Shown in pieces: positions 34,976-47,310 of a stretch of 64,000 nucleotides of DNA. Every line of letters starts with the position of its first letter. Position 1 is the first letter of the stretch. The position numbers and the translations under genes are program-made. The DNA is from Aselliscus stoliczkanus. Its lineage: Eukaryota > Chordata > Mammalia > Chiroptera > Hipposideridae. The notes beneath the pieces are model-generated. The model saw nothing but the letters and a program-made list of their open reading frames with translations, was not told the DNA's origin and made no database searches. The stretch covers positions 178,861,678-178,925,677 of the forward strand of contig CM066728.1 of the NCBI GenBank assembly GCA_033961575.1, read 5' to 3'.

Positions 34976-36101
34976 GGCCAGGACGGCCGTCCACAAAGCA
35001 CAGCCCCCACATTGCAGCAGCAAGGAAGATCTACATCCAGACCCGCCGGCAGAGGAAGCTTCACTTCGTCGTAGGGGGGTTCGCATACCTGCTCCCCAAG
35101 ACTGCAGTGGTGCTGCGGTGCCCCACGCGGCGCTTCCGCAAGCCTCTCATCACCTGGGAGAAGGACGGCCAGCACCTTATCAGCTCCGCTCATGTCACTG
35201 TGGCCCCTTTTGGCTACTTAAAGATCCACCGGCTGAAGCCCTCTGATGCGGGCATCTACACCTGCTCTGCAGGACCAGCCCGGGAGCAGTTTGTGATTAA
35301 GCTCATTGGAGGTAATCGGAAGCTGGTGGCCCGGCCCTTGAGCCTGAGGAGCGAGGAAGAGGCGCTCCCAGTGAGGAAGACCAACCCCAAGGAGGCCCTG
35401 CAGACCCACAAACACCAGAACGGAATCTTCTCTAACGGCAGCAAGGCTGAGAAGCGGGGCCTGGTTGCTGACCCAGGGAGCCGCTATGATGACCTTGTCT
35501 CTCGGCTGCTGGAGCAGGGGGGCTGGCCGGGGGAGCTCCTGGCCTCGTGGGAGGTCCAGGACTCCACAGAAAGGAACACATCCTCCGAGGAGGAGCAGAA
35601 TGCCGAGCAGGCCCTCCTGCACCTGCCCTTCACCATTGTGGCCGAGCAGCAGCGCCTGGACGCTATCCTCCGGAACCTCTCCCAGCAGCCCGAGGAGCTG
35701 CGTGATGTCTACAGCAAGCACCTGGTGGCCCAGCTGGCCCAAGACATCTTCCGCAGCCACCTCGAGCACCAGGACATGCTCCTTAAGCCATCTGAGCGGA
35801 GGATCCCCCCGGTGGCCATCCCGCCTCATAAGCATGTATCCGGCTTCAGCAGCTCGCTCCGGACCTCCACCTCTGGGGAGGCCGGGAGCAATTCTCGCCG
35901 GCCACACCGCAAGCCCACCATCTTGCGGAAGATCTCAGCTGCCCAGCAGCTCTCCGCCTCCGAAGTGGTCACCCACCTCGGGCAGACAGTGGCCCTGGCC
36001 AGCGGGACACTGAGTGTGCTTCTGCATTGCGAGGCCGTCGGCAACCCCAGACCTACCATCAGCTGGGCCAGGAATGGAGACGAGGTTCAGTTCAGCGACA
36101 G
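34976..36101 (+). CDS. ADAMTSL1: ADAMTSL1 exon D: first Ig-like domain, linker and first half of second Ig domain
   Basis: This large GC-rich exon is 1126 nt: two bases, 374 codons, two bases. The first Ig-like domain spans roughly codons 30-110. Its conserved cysteines are at codon 48 (VVLRCP) and codon 96 (DAGIYTC), with the core tryptophan at codon 60 (LITWEKDG). A low-complexity, probably extended linker follows, with sequons NGS, NTS and NLS, many charged residues and a basic SRRPHRKP stretch. The second Ig domain starts near SEVVTHLGQTVAL, with cysteine codon 351 (LLHCEA) and tryptophan codon 363, and is interrupted by the splice site. The acceptor is CATGCCAG ending at 34975 and the donor is CAG|GTGAGC. 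The alternative-frame and antisense open frames here are by-products of GC content. Confidence 0.96.
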
Positions 36102-36724
36102 GTGAGCCTTGCAGTTACCTGGTCTATAGAGGCAGGGCGGAAGGCAAGGGCCACATCTTTTCTAGTCACTCTTCCTTCAAAGAGTATCCAAGGGTAGGGC
36201 CTCAGGGGTTGCGCTCTGCATTTCAAGCCCTTTGTCAGTACTGATGGGCTGTTGGATCCAAGACAAGGTATTTAATTTCTCTAAACTGTATGTTCCCATC
36301 TTTATAAGGGAATAGCAACAATGCCAATCCACCTCGATCCCCATAGGATCCCCAAGATTAATGAGACCTTCACTGGCTAGCTTTGAACTTTTAGCCAAAC
36401 GCTGTCATTCCAGGCCAAGGCATTATTACATTACCACTTCATGAGATGAACCATTATACACCCGGACACTGTCTGCATGTGTGTGGTCTCCAGGGCTAGG
36501 GGGAGAGGACTCACCCCTGGGTGAGTCCGTCCTCTGTCTGGACTGATGAGGCTATTTGTTCCAGAAAGCTTTTATTCCCAGTTGTACCTGTGATTAATTA
36601 TCCTAATATCTCTTGGTGTCTCTATTTTGATGTGTCATTACTGGGATGACAGCATGTGTTACTTACTGGTTTCCTTGGGCCATAGCCATTCATAATGTAA
36701 AATCAATAGTGGTAGTAGAAGTAA

Positions 36725-37030
36725 TCATAATAACTATTGTTTGAACAGTACCGATGTGCCATACTTTCTACATACATTGTCTCTTTTAATCTTTATAGTG
36801 TTCCTGCCAACAGCAGTGGCTGGCATTAATTGAGTAGGAACTATCTGCCAGGAAAGTGTAAACCCTTTATGTGCTTTATCTCACTGAATTTTAACGGTAG
36901 CCCTGAGAAGTAGGTATAATTTTATCCACATTTTACAGAAGAGAAAACAAAGTCAAGTAACTTGCGAAAGATCATATTTATTACGTGACAGAGCCAAAAT
37001 ATGTGACAAAAATAGGATAGGTAGTCACTT
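36725..37030 (-). repeat. Two adjacent MIR fragments
   Basis: 'CATACATTGTCTCTTTTAAT' ends the first piece. 'TATCTGCCAGGAAAGTGTAA', then 'TTTTATCCACATTTTACAGA' and 'AAGTCAAGTAACTTGCGAAA', form the second in antisense order. Confidence 0.6.
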
Positions 37031-37204
37031 GGAGAATCATAGACTATGAACGCGAGAGGAAACCTTAAGAGCCTCCAGTCCAGGGTCCTCATTTAAACTT
37101 TTTATCGCCTCTGAATCCATGTAGAATGCTCTTTTCATTAAATACACTTCTAAACACTATTGTTTAGCTAATCGTCTTGTCTAATTTGCTAGCTTTGGGT
37201 AAGG

Positions 37205-37400
37205 AAGGAAAGAAGCCAGGATTTATTGTGCCAGGGAGTATGCCAGGTTTATTTCTATGTAATTGCATTTGTGATTCTAACAGTCAATCCACAAGATCCT
37301 CCAGTTTTACATAGAAAATCAAGGTTCAGCAGCTCACCCGAGATCACTTTAGTAAGAGCCAGACCAAGGATTCAATATCAAGTTCAGATGATCCTCAAAG
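37205..37400 (-). repeat. MIR-like fragment
   Basis: 'CAGTTTTACATAGAAAATCA' and 'AGCAGCTCACCCGAGATCAC' resemble the antisense MIR second half. Confidence 0.45.
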
Positions 37401-37544
37401 AGTAGTTATGTTTACTCTCCTGTGACTTGGTGAACAAAGGTGACGTCCAGCCTGCCCACATCTTTTGTGCTTTTGAATTGTCAATAGCATTGCCTCTCAG
37501 CCTTAGGACTTACAGACCAAATAGCTTTAATAGCAAAGCTAAGT

Positions 37545-37780
37545 ATTTTTCTCTGTGTTTTTACTGTATACCAGACACTGTGCTCAATGCTTCAAAGGTA
37601 TTATCTTGTTTAATATTCAAAAAAACATTTTAAAACCTATGGGGTAAGTACCATGAGTGTTACCACGTCACTGACAAGACATCTGAGGCACAGATGTCGG
37701 ACCCACACTGAAGCACTGGAGACAGGATTTGGACACAGGCAGCATGCCTTGAGAGTCTGTGCTCATAACCTCTCCACCTG
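37545..37780 (-). repeat. MIR SINE
   Basis: 'CAGACACTGTGCTCAATGCT', 'GGTATTATCTTGTTTAATAT' and 'GACATCTGAGGCACAGATGT' appear in antisense MIR order. Confidence 0.62.
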
Positions 37781-38194
37781 TTTGCTCCTTGGTCCTTCCC
37801 AGCTCGGACTCTCCTTGAACAGCTTAACTGCTATGATCCCTGCAGTTCTTTCCAGAAACCTTTATAACAGGTTTGTGAGTCAGGCCAAAGTTGCAGTAAC
37901 TCCCCTTGAGGCCGCTGGGTCACTGAGAGGCAGCTCCAGTGTCGGGCCTCCACGTTGACGGGTGCTGGCTGAGAGTGGTGCCCTGATGCTCAGGTGGGTG
38001 GTACACTGGAACTCACCCCTATCAGTGCACCTGTCATGCCTCTCATGCCCAAATCATGTCATCTCCTCCACCAGCCCATCAATTTTTCAAGTGTAGGGAC
38101 CATTTTATTCATCACCCCTGCTCTTGTTGCCCAGGGTTGGTACCATTAGGAATGGAGGGAGTAAGCAGCTGGCTGTGTGAGGGAAACGGTGGGA

Positions 38195-38435
38195 ATTAAC
38201 CTTTCTTGATTAACTACATACGCTGTGCCCTGTGCTAGCAACTTTAACAGTCATCATCTTTGTTAATGTCTACCACAGGTGTGACATATGCGCAGTTATC
38301 CCTGTTTCAGAGATGAGGAAACGTTGCTCACAGGAAGTAAGGAACTTGACAATGTTAGATAGCTAGTAAAAGGCAGAATCAAGAGGGCAGATTCAAACCC
38401 AGTTCTGCCCAGCTCAAGGTCATGCCATTCAAGGG
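38195..38435 (-). repeat. MIR SINE
   Basis: 'TGTGCCCTGTGCTAGCAACT', 'CCCTGTTTCAGAGATGAGGA' and 'CAAACCCAGTTCTGCCCAGC' are antisense MIR. Confidence 0.65.
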
Positions 38436-38777
38436 AATGAGTTAAGTGCATGCTTCTATGTATCTACACTTCACGAGGGATCCCAAGTTGCCTCAAGACT
38501 CTTGCTGTTTTCTACCAGTTATTTCCAGGGTCCCTTCATTTTAATAGCACACACTTCCTCGTAAAAAGCTGTAGAACAAAACAGGCTGTGGGGAAGGGGG
38601 AGAGGGTAATGAAACTGCAGGGAGAAGGTTGAGGCCAGGGCTTACTCACAGGTCCTGTCAATTGCCTTGAGGGCCAGAGATATTTTTAATGATTTTTTTT
38701 TGAAAAATTTAATGACTTTTTAATGAATCCAAGGGTCATGGCTCATCTAGGTACCTGGTGACTAAAGAAAAGATATA

Positions 38778-38858
38778 TTGGGTTGTCGGAAAAGTCATGA
38801 CACATTTTTGCAACGAAAACCATAGAAAAAATACATCATGACTTTTCCAACAATCCAA
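38778..38858 (+). mobile_element. Complete mariner-type MITE, 81 bp
   Basis: The left end TTGGGTTGTCGGAAAAGTCA and the right end, read in reverse, TTGGATTGTTGGAAAAGTCA form terminal inverted repeats. They are flanked by TA on both sides (38776-38777, 38859-38860), the Tc1/mariner target duplication. There is no coding capacity. Confidence 0.92.
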
Positions 38859-39179
38859 TAGAAGGAACTAGATGAGGATTGAGGGCTTCAGGTTACTCTT
38901 GTTCTTCTCTTTTCATGATTTTTAGTCGTTTGAAAAGAGATGGTGTTATCCCAGGTCATCTCTGAGATTCCTTCTACCTCCTTCACGCATTTATAGAAGG
39001 TCACAGAAAGTGAAAACCCATATACTGGCAGGGAGCTGGGGAGAGCCTCGAGTGCAGTAACCTCAAAATTTGTTGCACAAGTTGTTTCTGAGTGTTCCAC
39101 ACAACGGGTTCATTGATCGTGTGAGTTTGGGATGTGCTCACTTAAAGCTAAACAGATGTATTTACTGCTGGATTTTACT

Positions 39180-39720
39180 TCTATATTTTTAATATAGTGC
39201 TTGTTTTTTTATTATAAATGTAATAAAGGGGCTATAAAACAATTCAAATAATACCTAAATCTATAAAGTAAAAATGCACGTCTCCCTCAGCTCCCCAAAC
39301 CTATTCCCAAAATGCTGTCACTCTTAATAATTTGGTATACGTCCTTTTGGAATTTTTGTATATTTTATTGTATTATATATAAAACACACATACACACATA
39401 GGATTTGGTTTTTTTAAAATGGGATATTACTCATGTTTAGAAATTTGACTTGATTTTTATTCAGCAACATGTCTAGGAGACATTTCGGAATAGTGTGTAG
39501 AACTCTATATCACCTTTTTAAACAGCTGATTACTGTTCTTGAGTGTATTTAACTATCCCCCAATTGACAATTATTTTGATTTTTTCCATTTTTTTTTAAC
39601 TCTTTTAAGCATTCCAACGTGTGTTGTGACTTTCCAAGTAGACAATATAGTATGCAGTTTTGTCCAAGTACTTCTTTGATCAGTGAACAACTTTTTGGCC
39701 TAGTAATCTCAGGGATACCA
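39180..39720 (-). mobile_element. Probable old L1 fragment, antisense
   Basis: 'TCTATATCACCTTTTTAAAC' and 'CAGCTGATTACTGTTCTTGA', with AT-rich flanks, resemble a diverged L1M 3' UTR in antisense. The assignment is weak. Confidence 0.4.
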
Positions 39721-40799
39721 ATAATTCTTGAAATCCCACTTAGAAATCCCACCTTTTAATGTTCACCTTAATGGGCATTGAGAGTCTAACCCTACTGGCT
39801 TTCAGATAAAAAGTTTCAGCAGAATCTTGCTGGGAAAAGACATATGGCCTCCAGGTGCTAAAGATACGAAAGGTGTTAGGCCTAGGACAGCAGAGGGCAA
39901 ATTCTGGATCGTTGGTCACCAGGACATTGGTGGCAAGGGGAGTGGGGTATAGCATTAAGAGGGAAAGTGCATGAGGGGCATGGGCAAATAGTTTTACAGT
40001 TTTGGCCACTGTCAAAATTTTTTCTAGATCTAGTTGTGAGAGAGCTTTTTAATGCAAGTTAATGGCATGCAGTAGGGAAAAATAAGAGATTTCCATTGCT
40101 GATCTTTGACATCATAATTTTTCCATTTTACTTAGATGGCCAGTAAGAAATATGGCTGGAGTTTAGCTTCTATACAGTTTTCCAAGTACTTTTTGAGAAA
40201 GGAAGGTGAATGTATCTGCACCAGAGCATGCAAGAGGCACAGAGCTGCCACTGGGACTGCGTGGCTATGGGCTGTCGGTGACCTCTTTTGTGTTGGGTTT
40301 CATCACTTGTCATCATTACTGTGTCTGGTTCAGAAATGCTCATTTATTTCCAAACAGAGAAGTGCTGAAATGCCCAGTGTTATAGTTCAGGTAGTCTGTT
40401 TCTGCTTAGTACCCAAATCCGTCTTTCTGAAAAAGTCTGCAAGATTCCTCTAGCTATTGGTCTGTAGTACCTTGCAGTGTATTCCAGCATACTTTAAACA
40501 GCCTGAGCCAGCAAGACAGGTCAAGGTAGGAGGAAATAGACTGAGGAAAATCTATTACTTCTTTGGTTTTTACACATGCCAGTGCTTGATTTGAAAGAAA
40601 CTAGTTTTCTGAAACAATCACTAACAAGTTTAGATACTACTACATCTTGTTATCTATCTAATTTACTAGTTGAAATGAATTCACATGATTCTTAAAAGCA
40701 CATATGAACTTCTCAAGCAGTGCATGTTTGGCTCAGGTTTACAGGATGTCCCTACGTGTATTATGACAGACTGGTTCGTCATAATTCCTACTTCTTTCT

Positions 40800-41075
40800 T
40801 TATTTCACAAACATTCTCATGCTTACTCTCAGCAAGACCCTATGTTAGATGTTAGGGATGGAGAGAAGAAAACTCATTCCTTGTCAATGTAAAGTCTAGT
40901 TTGGAAGCCAGAGAAGTAAAAGCAGTGTTTAAGTGCTAAGAGAGGGATATGCATATTTATTGTTTCCATAAGTATTTATTAATCCACTTATTCTATGCCA
41001 GATACACACCTATTCTCTGGGAATATTGTGGTGAGTGAAACGAAAGGTTGTGTTCTCCTGCAGTTTACATGCATT
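40800..41075 (-). repeat. L2-like fragments
   Basis: Two 3'-end-like pieces: 'CTCAGCAAGACCCTATGTTA' with 'TGTAAAGTCTAGTTTGGAAG', and 'TTATTCTATGCCAGATACAC' with 'TGCAGTTTACATGCATTTAG'. Confidence 0.42.
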
Positions 41076-41099
41076 TAGATTTCTGCACAAATGGCACAC

Positions 41100-41335
41100 A
41101 TCGAAAGGCCTTCCCTGGACACTCTATCTAAAAGAACACTCCTCATCTCTATCCCTTTAACTCTGCTATTTTATTCCCAGAGTTTTATAAGCATCTGATA
41201 TATGTGTATTTGTTGATGGTCTGTCCATAAGGGTAGACTTTCTTTACTGCTGTGTCCCCACTGCTGGGAATAGTGCCAAGCGCCAAGCAGGAACTAAGTA
41301 AATAGTGAATGAGTTAATGAATGAGGGGAGCAAGA
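41100..41335 (+). repeat. L2 LINE 3' end
   Basis: 'AGGCCTTCCCTGGACACTCT' leads to 'GCTGTGTCCCCACTGCTGGG' and 'AGTGAATGAGTTAATGAATG', the L2 3' end order. Confidence 0.6.
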
Positions 41336-41377
41336 CAATAAACACAGAAGCAGGCAAGCAAGTAAGCAAGAAAAATA

Positions 41378-41459
41378 TTGGGTTGTTAGAAAAGTCATGA
41401 CGTATTTTTTTCTATGTTTTTCTTTGAAAAAATGCGTCATAACTTTTCCGACAACCCAA
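41378..41459 (-). mobile_element. Complete mariner-type MITE, 82 bp
   Basis: Ends TTGGGTTGTTAGAAAAGTCA and, read in reverse, TTGGGTTGTCGGAAAAGTTA are flanked by TA (41376-41377, 41460-41461). The same family as 38778-38858, in opposite orientation. Confidence 0.93.
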
Positions 41460-41461
41460 TA

Positions 41462-42075
41462 TCAAATGGTGATGAGTGTTAGACAAAAAATTAAAACAAG
41501 GGCGTGATAGGGAATGATTTGGTGACTACATTAGATGGGTACCTTGACTAGGTGACCTCAAGCTAAGGTCTGGATAATGTCCACTGCCCGGCACCATGAC
41601 ATCAGGAGGAAGAGTACTCCTGGACAAGAGAAAAGCAGTGCAAAAGCCTTAGAGTGAAAATGAGTTTGGTGTGTGCAAGGAATCCAGAAGAAGTTCGTTT
41701 GGCTGAAGTGTGGTAGGCGAAAGGCAGAGCTGGTATGGGCTGAGGCAATGTGGGTAACAAGAGACCAAGAGAAAGAGTTCAGGGTTTAGTCTGAGTACCA
41801 CAGGGAGATTTGGGAAGATATTAGGCAGAAAAGTGAAATAATCTAATGGCCATTTTTACAGATTCACACGGGCTATTTTGTGAAGAGTGTAGAGAAGCAT
41901 GACTGGAAGCTGGGATTGTGGGGGAGGCTAGTAAGGGGTCCCTTCAACCCCACAAATACTTGCTAAGCATTAGATACAGTGATTCACACCAGACAGGGCG
42001 ATGGTAAGTAAGCAAGGTCACTGCTCTTCAGAATCTAAGAAACACGCAAGTGCTGATGTAGGATAAAATAACTTA
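41462..42075 (-). repeat. L2-like LINE fragments
   Basis: 'GTGCAAAAGCCTTAGAGTGA' (the familiar 'GCAAAGGCCCTGAGG' region) and 'GAAGATATTAGGCAGAAAAG' suggest antisense L2. A further 3'-end-like piece is at 41955-42075. Confidence 0.45.
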
Positions 42076-42149
42076 GGCCCCAAGTTTGTATTAAACTCCA
42101 GTAGACAAAATACTTCTCTTTAAACTTCTAAACTTTACAAGTGGATAGA

Positions 42150-42335
42150 GGAGGGGTTCTCAATTTCAATGTGCATAATATTACCAGGGACTTGTTAGGA
42201 ATGCTGGCTCCTGCATCCTACCCAACCCCAGAAATTGCTTTTATTGCAGGAACCCATAATTTGCATTTTAACAAGCTTGACAGGTGATTCTGTGGCCTGA
42301 CATTCAAGGATTTCCTTTAAGAAGCACTGAGAGAA
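42150..42335 (+). repeat. MER5A-like hAT element
   Basis: 'GGGGTTCTCAATTTCAATGT', 'ACCCAACCCCAGAAATTGCT' and 'TTTGCATTTTAACAAGCTTG' follow MER5A, ending 'AGAAGCACTGAG'. Confidence 0.65.
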
Positions 42336-43797
42336 CAAAAAAAAAAAAGGAAGAAAGCAAACCTCAGAGTAGAATTATGCACTTGCTCTTAGTTCTGTTA
42401 AAAAGACTTGGTGGAAATAGACAGAGCTCTGTGCTAAAATAACGCTTGGGAATTCCAAGCACCGAGTTTTCCTGCCCTCCTGCCTTCCCTCCCAGGCTTC
42501 CTCCTCCCCACACACTTACATGTGAGTTAGATTTAGTTCTTACTGGGCCTCAGATTCGAAAGACACCAGATTGTGAAAATGAGAGTGCCTGTGTGCGAAG
42601 AGAGCAGAGAGGGTGGAAGTTAACAAACTCCAAATCTTCCAGTTTTCTGGGAAGTTTCTGGGCTGGCTAGGGGTGAAATAACTACATGGGGCCACCTGGT
42701 TCCTCCTACGAACAAAGAAACAGGACTGGACTCTCCAGCACAGCCAGCAGGGGTATATTAGTTCTTATCAGAGAGCTTTGTACCCGTTGATTTAGAAACA
42801 AGAGAGCACCACCTCCTTTTCTCTTTGCTTCCATTGCTGAATCCCTGTCGCTCTTGTGGATCTGTAACTGACTGGTTTTACCACATTGCTGCCCTGAAAA
42901 GTCCATCAGAAGAGATGTTTTCTAGCCTCACTTCATGGGCCCATGCATTAATGGTACCTGAGTGGTTTGAAACAGTACTCTTATAGCCCCAAAGTAGCCA
43001 GCTTATACCCTGGAAGTATTTCACATATAGAAGGCAGTCTTAGGTAACTGCAGCCAAGGTTGTTAATTATGAATTTTTTTAAGTACTGCTTAATATTTCC
43101 ACTCAGTTTATTATAGAATTGGCATCTCTTTGCCCACCTTGCATTCTAAGGCTACATGCAACATACATTTCTTTTGGGAAAAGTCCCTCACCCCCAAAAG
43201 ATTATTTCTGGTTTGTTCAAAACATGAAAGTTGTCCTCAAAATATTCCTTATCGAATCTGGCCTATCAGCAGCATTCCATACAGGCTAAGCACTTCTTCC
43301 TAAAAACAATTTCTTGGTACTTTAGAAACTACGCACACTTGGTTTGCTTCCTATTTCAATGATTATTCCTTCTCAGTCATTTTTGTGGATTTCTCTTCCT
43401 CTACCCAAGTCTTACCTACCCTCTTGGAAGTCTCCTACTATATACGCTAATGATTCCTGTAGCCCCAACATCCCTTGTGTACCAATGATTCTCATATACC
43501 AAGCACCAGACCAAATCTCTTTTCTGACTCATATGTACAACTATATCCTGGACATACCAACTCAAATGCTCCACAAAGAGGTCAACTCAATATATCTAAA
43601 ACTAAACCCCTGAAAGCCTATCTCAGTAAAGTAAATCCCCATCCAGCCAGCTTCCTGAGCCAAAATATTGCTAGATTGTTCTAGCTTCTCCATGGCTCTT
43701 TTGATCCCTCCACTGTTCTCTGTTCCTACTGCCTCTGCTTTGTGTTACTTTTGTCAGCTCTAGATGATTGCAACAACTCTGTTTGCCTTCTCTAGAC

Positions 43798-44131
43798 CAG
43801 GGGTTAGCAAATTACAGTCAGTGTCTTTTACATTTTTTTTAAGTGTTATTAAGATTGGCTTTTAAACAGTTACTCAAAGAGCCGTTGAAATTGCACCCAG
43901 AGCTGTTAGGTTAACTTGTTCGAGGTCTCACACTTAATAAGTGGTGGCGCTGGGATTTGAACCCAAGTTATTTAAAGGGTTATTAAAAGAATGGCTCTCA
44001 CATTTTTAAAAGGATTTTTAAAACAAACAAGCAAAACATGGAATGCAATAGAGACCACTGTGGGTGGCCCTCAAAGCCTAAAATAAGTACTATCTGTCTC
44101 ATTACAGAAAAAGTTTACTAACTCCTACTCT
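43798..44131 (+). mobile_element. hAT-type DNA transposon remnant with a MIR piece inside
   Basis: The ends 'CAGGGGTTAGCAAATTACAG' and 'AAAAAGTTTACTAACTCCTA' match the common hAT family whose consensus reads GGNCAGCAAACTNNNNCTGTAAAGGGCC. The interior 43863-43980 holds a MIR-like piece ('GCGCTGGGATTTGAACCCAA'). The element at 47516-47705 is a relative in opposite orientation. Confidence 0.6.
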
Positions 44132-44139
44132 AGATCATT

Positions 44140-44690
44140 CGACATGCTACTGCCAAAACATTTTTCTAGCAAAACTGTCCATGTTGCACTCATACTTAAA
44201 ATTCTTTTAATGGCTTTCCATCACTTGAGGATACGTTCCAAATGCCTTAGCATGATATAGAACACCTTTTATCATCTAACAGCTACCTGTCTCTCTCACT
44301 TCATCTCTGGCCATACGCCCCACTTCACCCCACTGAGCTCTGCCCATCAGTACTGCGTAGTTACTTGCTGTTTATGAATTTTCCTCGGGCCTTCTGATCC
44401 ATTTTGTCTGCCTAATCCTACCCTTCCTTACAGGAAGTCTACCCCTCCAAAGCCCCTCCACAACCCATATAGTATCCTATGCAGAATACTCTTATCTCAG
44501 CCCCAGCACTGCATGTTAGAAGTAGCTAGCTGTTTTTCCACATTACCTTCTGGATTCCGTTAACCTTCCTGGAGGAAAGATGTTTAAGAATGTCTGGTTT
44601 TCTCCACAATTCCAAGAACAGAGTAGACACTCAACCCATGATAAACTGATGAATGAATGGACAGAGGAATGATGGATGCCTGTGATTAGG
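44140..44690 (+). repeat. L2 LINE fragment
   Basis: 'CATGCTACTGCCAAAACATT', 'AATTCTTTTAATGGCTTTCC' and, at the end, 'TGATGAATGAATGGACAG' follow L2 in sense. Confidence 0.6.
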
Positions 44691-44969
44691 AGGGAGGTTT
44701 CCTAATTGCTGAAGACTGTAGTTTGCATGCTTTCACATAATCTGGATTTCTGGTATTTAATGTGCAATTATGGCAGAGTTCCAGAATGGCCCCTGCTTCA
44801 GCTAAACATGTCTGTCTTGCCCACGTGCTCTCCACTTGAGAAGTTTGAGGATCTATGGCTTACAACTATACAATTTGAAAAGCACTGCTTTAGGGTGAAT
44901 AGTGCAGAGGGTAAATACCTTATGGCATTCTATCTCCCATCACCTCCAGACCAATGAAGAAATAGATCA

Positions 44970-45195
44970 TCATAATCATTGCCAACATTTAACAAGCGCT
45001 TGCTTTGAGCTAGGCACTATTCTCAGTGTTTTACAGGAGTTCGTTTATTTTTACAATAACCTTTGAGGTGATTATCCCAGTTTTACAAATGTTGAAATTG
45101 AAGCACAGACATGCTATAGTCACTGGCTCTATGGCTCATACCAGGTAGTGGAGCTGGGACTTAAACCTATGTCAGTCTGGCTCCAGGGACTATTT
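44970..45195 (-). repeat. MIR SINE
   Basis: 'GAGCTAGGCACTATTCTCAG', 'GTGATTATCCCAGTTTTACA' and 'AGTGGAGCTGGGACTTAAAC' are near full-length antisense MIR. Confidence 0.78.
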
Positions 45196-46729
45196 CTTTT
45201 TATTGATTGTAACTTCAGTTGAATATGTGGACTTGCCATTGTTTTGAAAAGAAGCTATTGAGATCAGCTAGACCAGCATAAATTAACATTGAATCTTCTG
45301 GCCAGCTGACTTCCAATCTGTGAGGCTTTTGTTTTCATATTGGCACATCTGTTTAAGGGAGAGCCTTCTATGCATCACTGTACCTACCCAGCTATGAATA
45401 TGCTCAGTGCTAGGTACATAATAGGCACTCAGTAAACATTATGATTGTTCCATTTGTGTTTATGTCTCTTACTGTGTATGTTTACAATGGGGCTGGCTTG
45501 TTTGTGTGTGTATATGTGTGTTTAGAACCCTAGATTACAAGCAGAATGAAACAAACTTCCTTGCTTTTCAGTTACGCTGTATAAACTCTGAAAACTCATT
45601 GGGCCTTCCTACTCTTCACTACATTTTGAGTTGAGATTCCGGCAAAAGCTAACTCCAATTTGCATTTGTATAGGGTGCAACCCTAGCTAAAGAATCTCTG
45701 GAATAACTTTTCCCCACATCTAATACCAAGAGACTCACATAATACAGGCAAATACATGTTCAGTATTCTTATATCAGAATCCAACGTCTGAAACAATACC
45801 TATAAGGACACTGTTGACTTCATTACAGAAAAGAAAAGCCAGATTTCCCAAAATTGGCACTGGAAGTTGAATTGCCAAGGTGGGAAGGAAAGCTGGGTGA
45901 AGATTGCTCCTTTCCTACCAGAAACATCTGAATCCTGCTGATGGCACCACACTGGCAGGGAAGACCCTGCTTTGCTGTTCAACACTTGACCCAAGAGTGA
46001 GCCAGTAGTTACACTCTTCTGTTACCCATAGCTCAGCTGGCATAAATCTTACAGCATTTAAACAAGACTTTCCTAAAGGTTAGGGGTTTTTCAAAATGAA
46101 TGCCAGTGAACGTGAAGAATACTATGAAACTAGGTACTTTGAAGAAAATACTGATTCCTTCTTGAAGGAATAGCGGCTCACAGGTGATAGTCTATCTATT
46201 ATACATGGAATCCTAGGGAAAGGGCTAATGCAAGGAGTTTCTGCCTTTTGATCCCTAAACCTGTTCCTCTTTTCTTTCTATTCTGGGTCTGTCTGATTCG
46301 TGCTGGTCACTTCTGAGCATTAGGTCAGGAAGGAGCCACCTAATGGTGAGTCAGTTAGCACAGAGCACAGCCAACAGTTGGGGAAGGACAGTAAGGCTAG
46401 AATCAGAGCAACTTAGGCTCAAATTCCAGCTCAAATGATCATCCCTGCCCTACAGGGGACCAGGGGTATGAAGAACAGAAATACCTGTGAAGTGCCAGGA
46501 TCACAATGGGAACTTATTTGTCAGTATCTATACTGTTGTCATCTTGATGGAGGTCCAATACATCACACCATCTTCCAGGACATCACAAAATAAGAAGCTT
46601 ATTTTGAGTGACACCTCAGCAGTTGTTTAAAGAGTTAAGATAGAAGTTGCCTAGGAAAACACAGTATGATGGAGAATTACCAGCCTAAATCCAGGCAATA
46701 GGAGAGGATGCTTATGTTTAATTTGATGC

Positions 46730-47310
46730 TATCATTTCTGATCTGGTAGGAAAGAAATATGTATGTTCTTAATGCGTATACTTTCCAGAAAGCTTTGGAC
46801 AGTGTTCCAAAATGGTGTTGAATAGGAGATGAATTAAGGAGTATTTGGAAGACTTGAGCAACACAGAGTATCCACAGATGGAAACTTCTCAGACTGGAAG
46901 AGGTGATCAGATGGGAAATGCCTCCAGGGTCAATTTCAGCACCACGGTTGTGAATAATGTTATACGTAAAAGTCATAAGCACATGAAATGCAGTTTCCAA
47001 GTTTGCAGATAATGTAAATACTGAAGGCAGGGCAGATGGAGAAGGAAGAAGAAACCAGTTTCAATTTGGTGTGGCTTGTTTCCTTTATAGAACTAAAGGA
47101 AATGGAGATGACAAATGTTTTTCCCAGCTGAAAAGTGTAAGAGTAGCAAGTCAGAAAAAAAGACAACATCTGTAAACACATAAGCCTCAGCAAAAAAAAA
47201 AAAAGAAAAAATATTAGAGTGTGATAAATGCAAAGGTCACAGAAATAACCATCATTAATCAAACAGCAGAGAGCAACAGAGGACATGAGACACTCAGTGA
47301 CAATCAGGCA
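46730..47310 (+). repeat. Possible L3/CR1-like LINE fragment
   Basis: 'AAAGCTTTGGACAGTGTTCC' and 'TTTCCAAGTTTGCAGATAAT' recall L3/CR1 coding text (a 'KFADDT'-like frame). The match is from memory and weak. Confidence 0.35.

Noticed and set aside
35218..35907. 229-aa open frame on the minus strand opposite exon D
   Set aside because: It mirrors the GC-rich, RNY-biased coding exon and has no recognisable domain. Exon D on the plus strand explains the openness.
35465..36013. 182-aa open frame in a second plus-strand frame of exon D
   Set aside because: Low-complexity Ser/Pro/Arg translation from GC-rich codons; the family frame is the other one.
36505..36534. Inverted repeat GAGGACTCACCC / GGGTGAGTCCGTCCTC
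   Set aside because: The short stem is interrupted and similar ones are expected by chance in 64 kb; nothing nearby supports a function.
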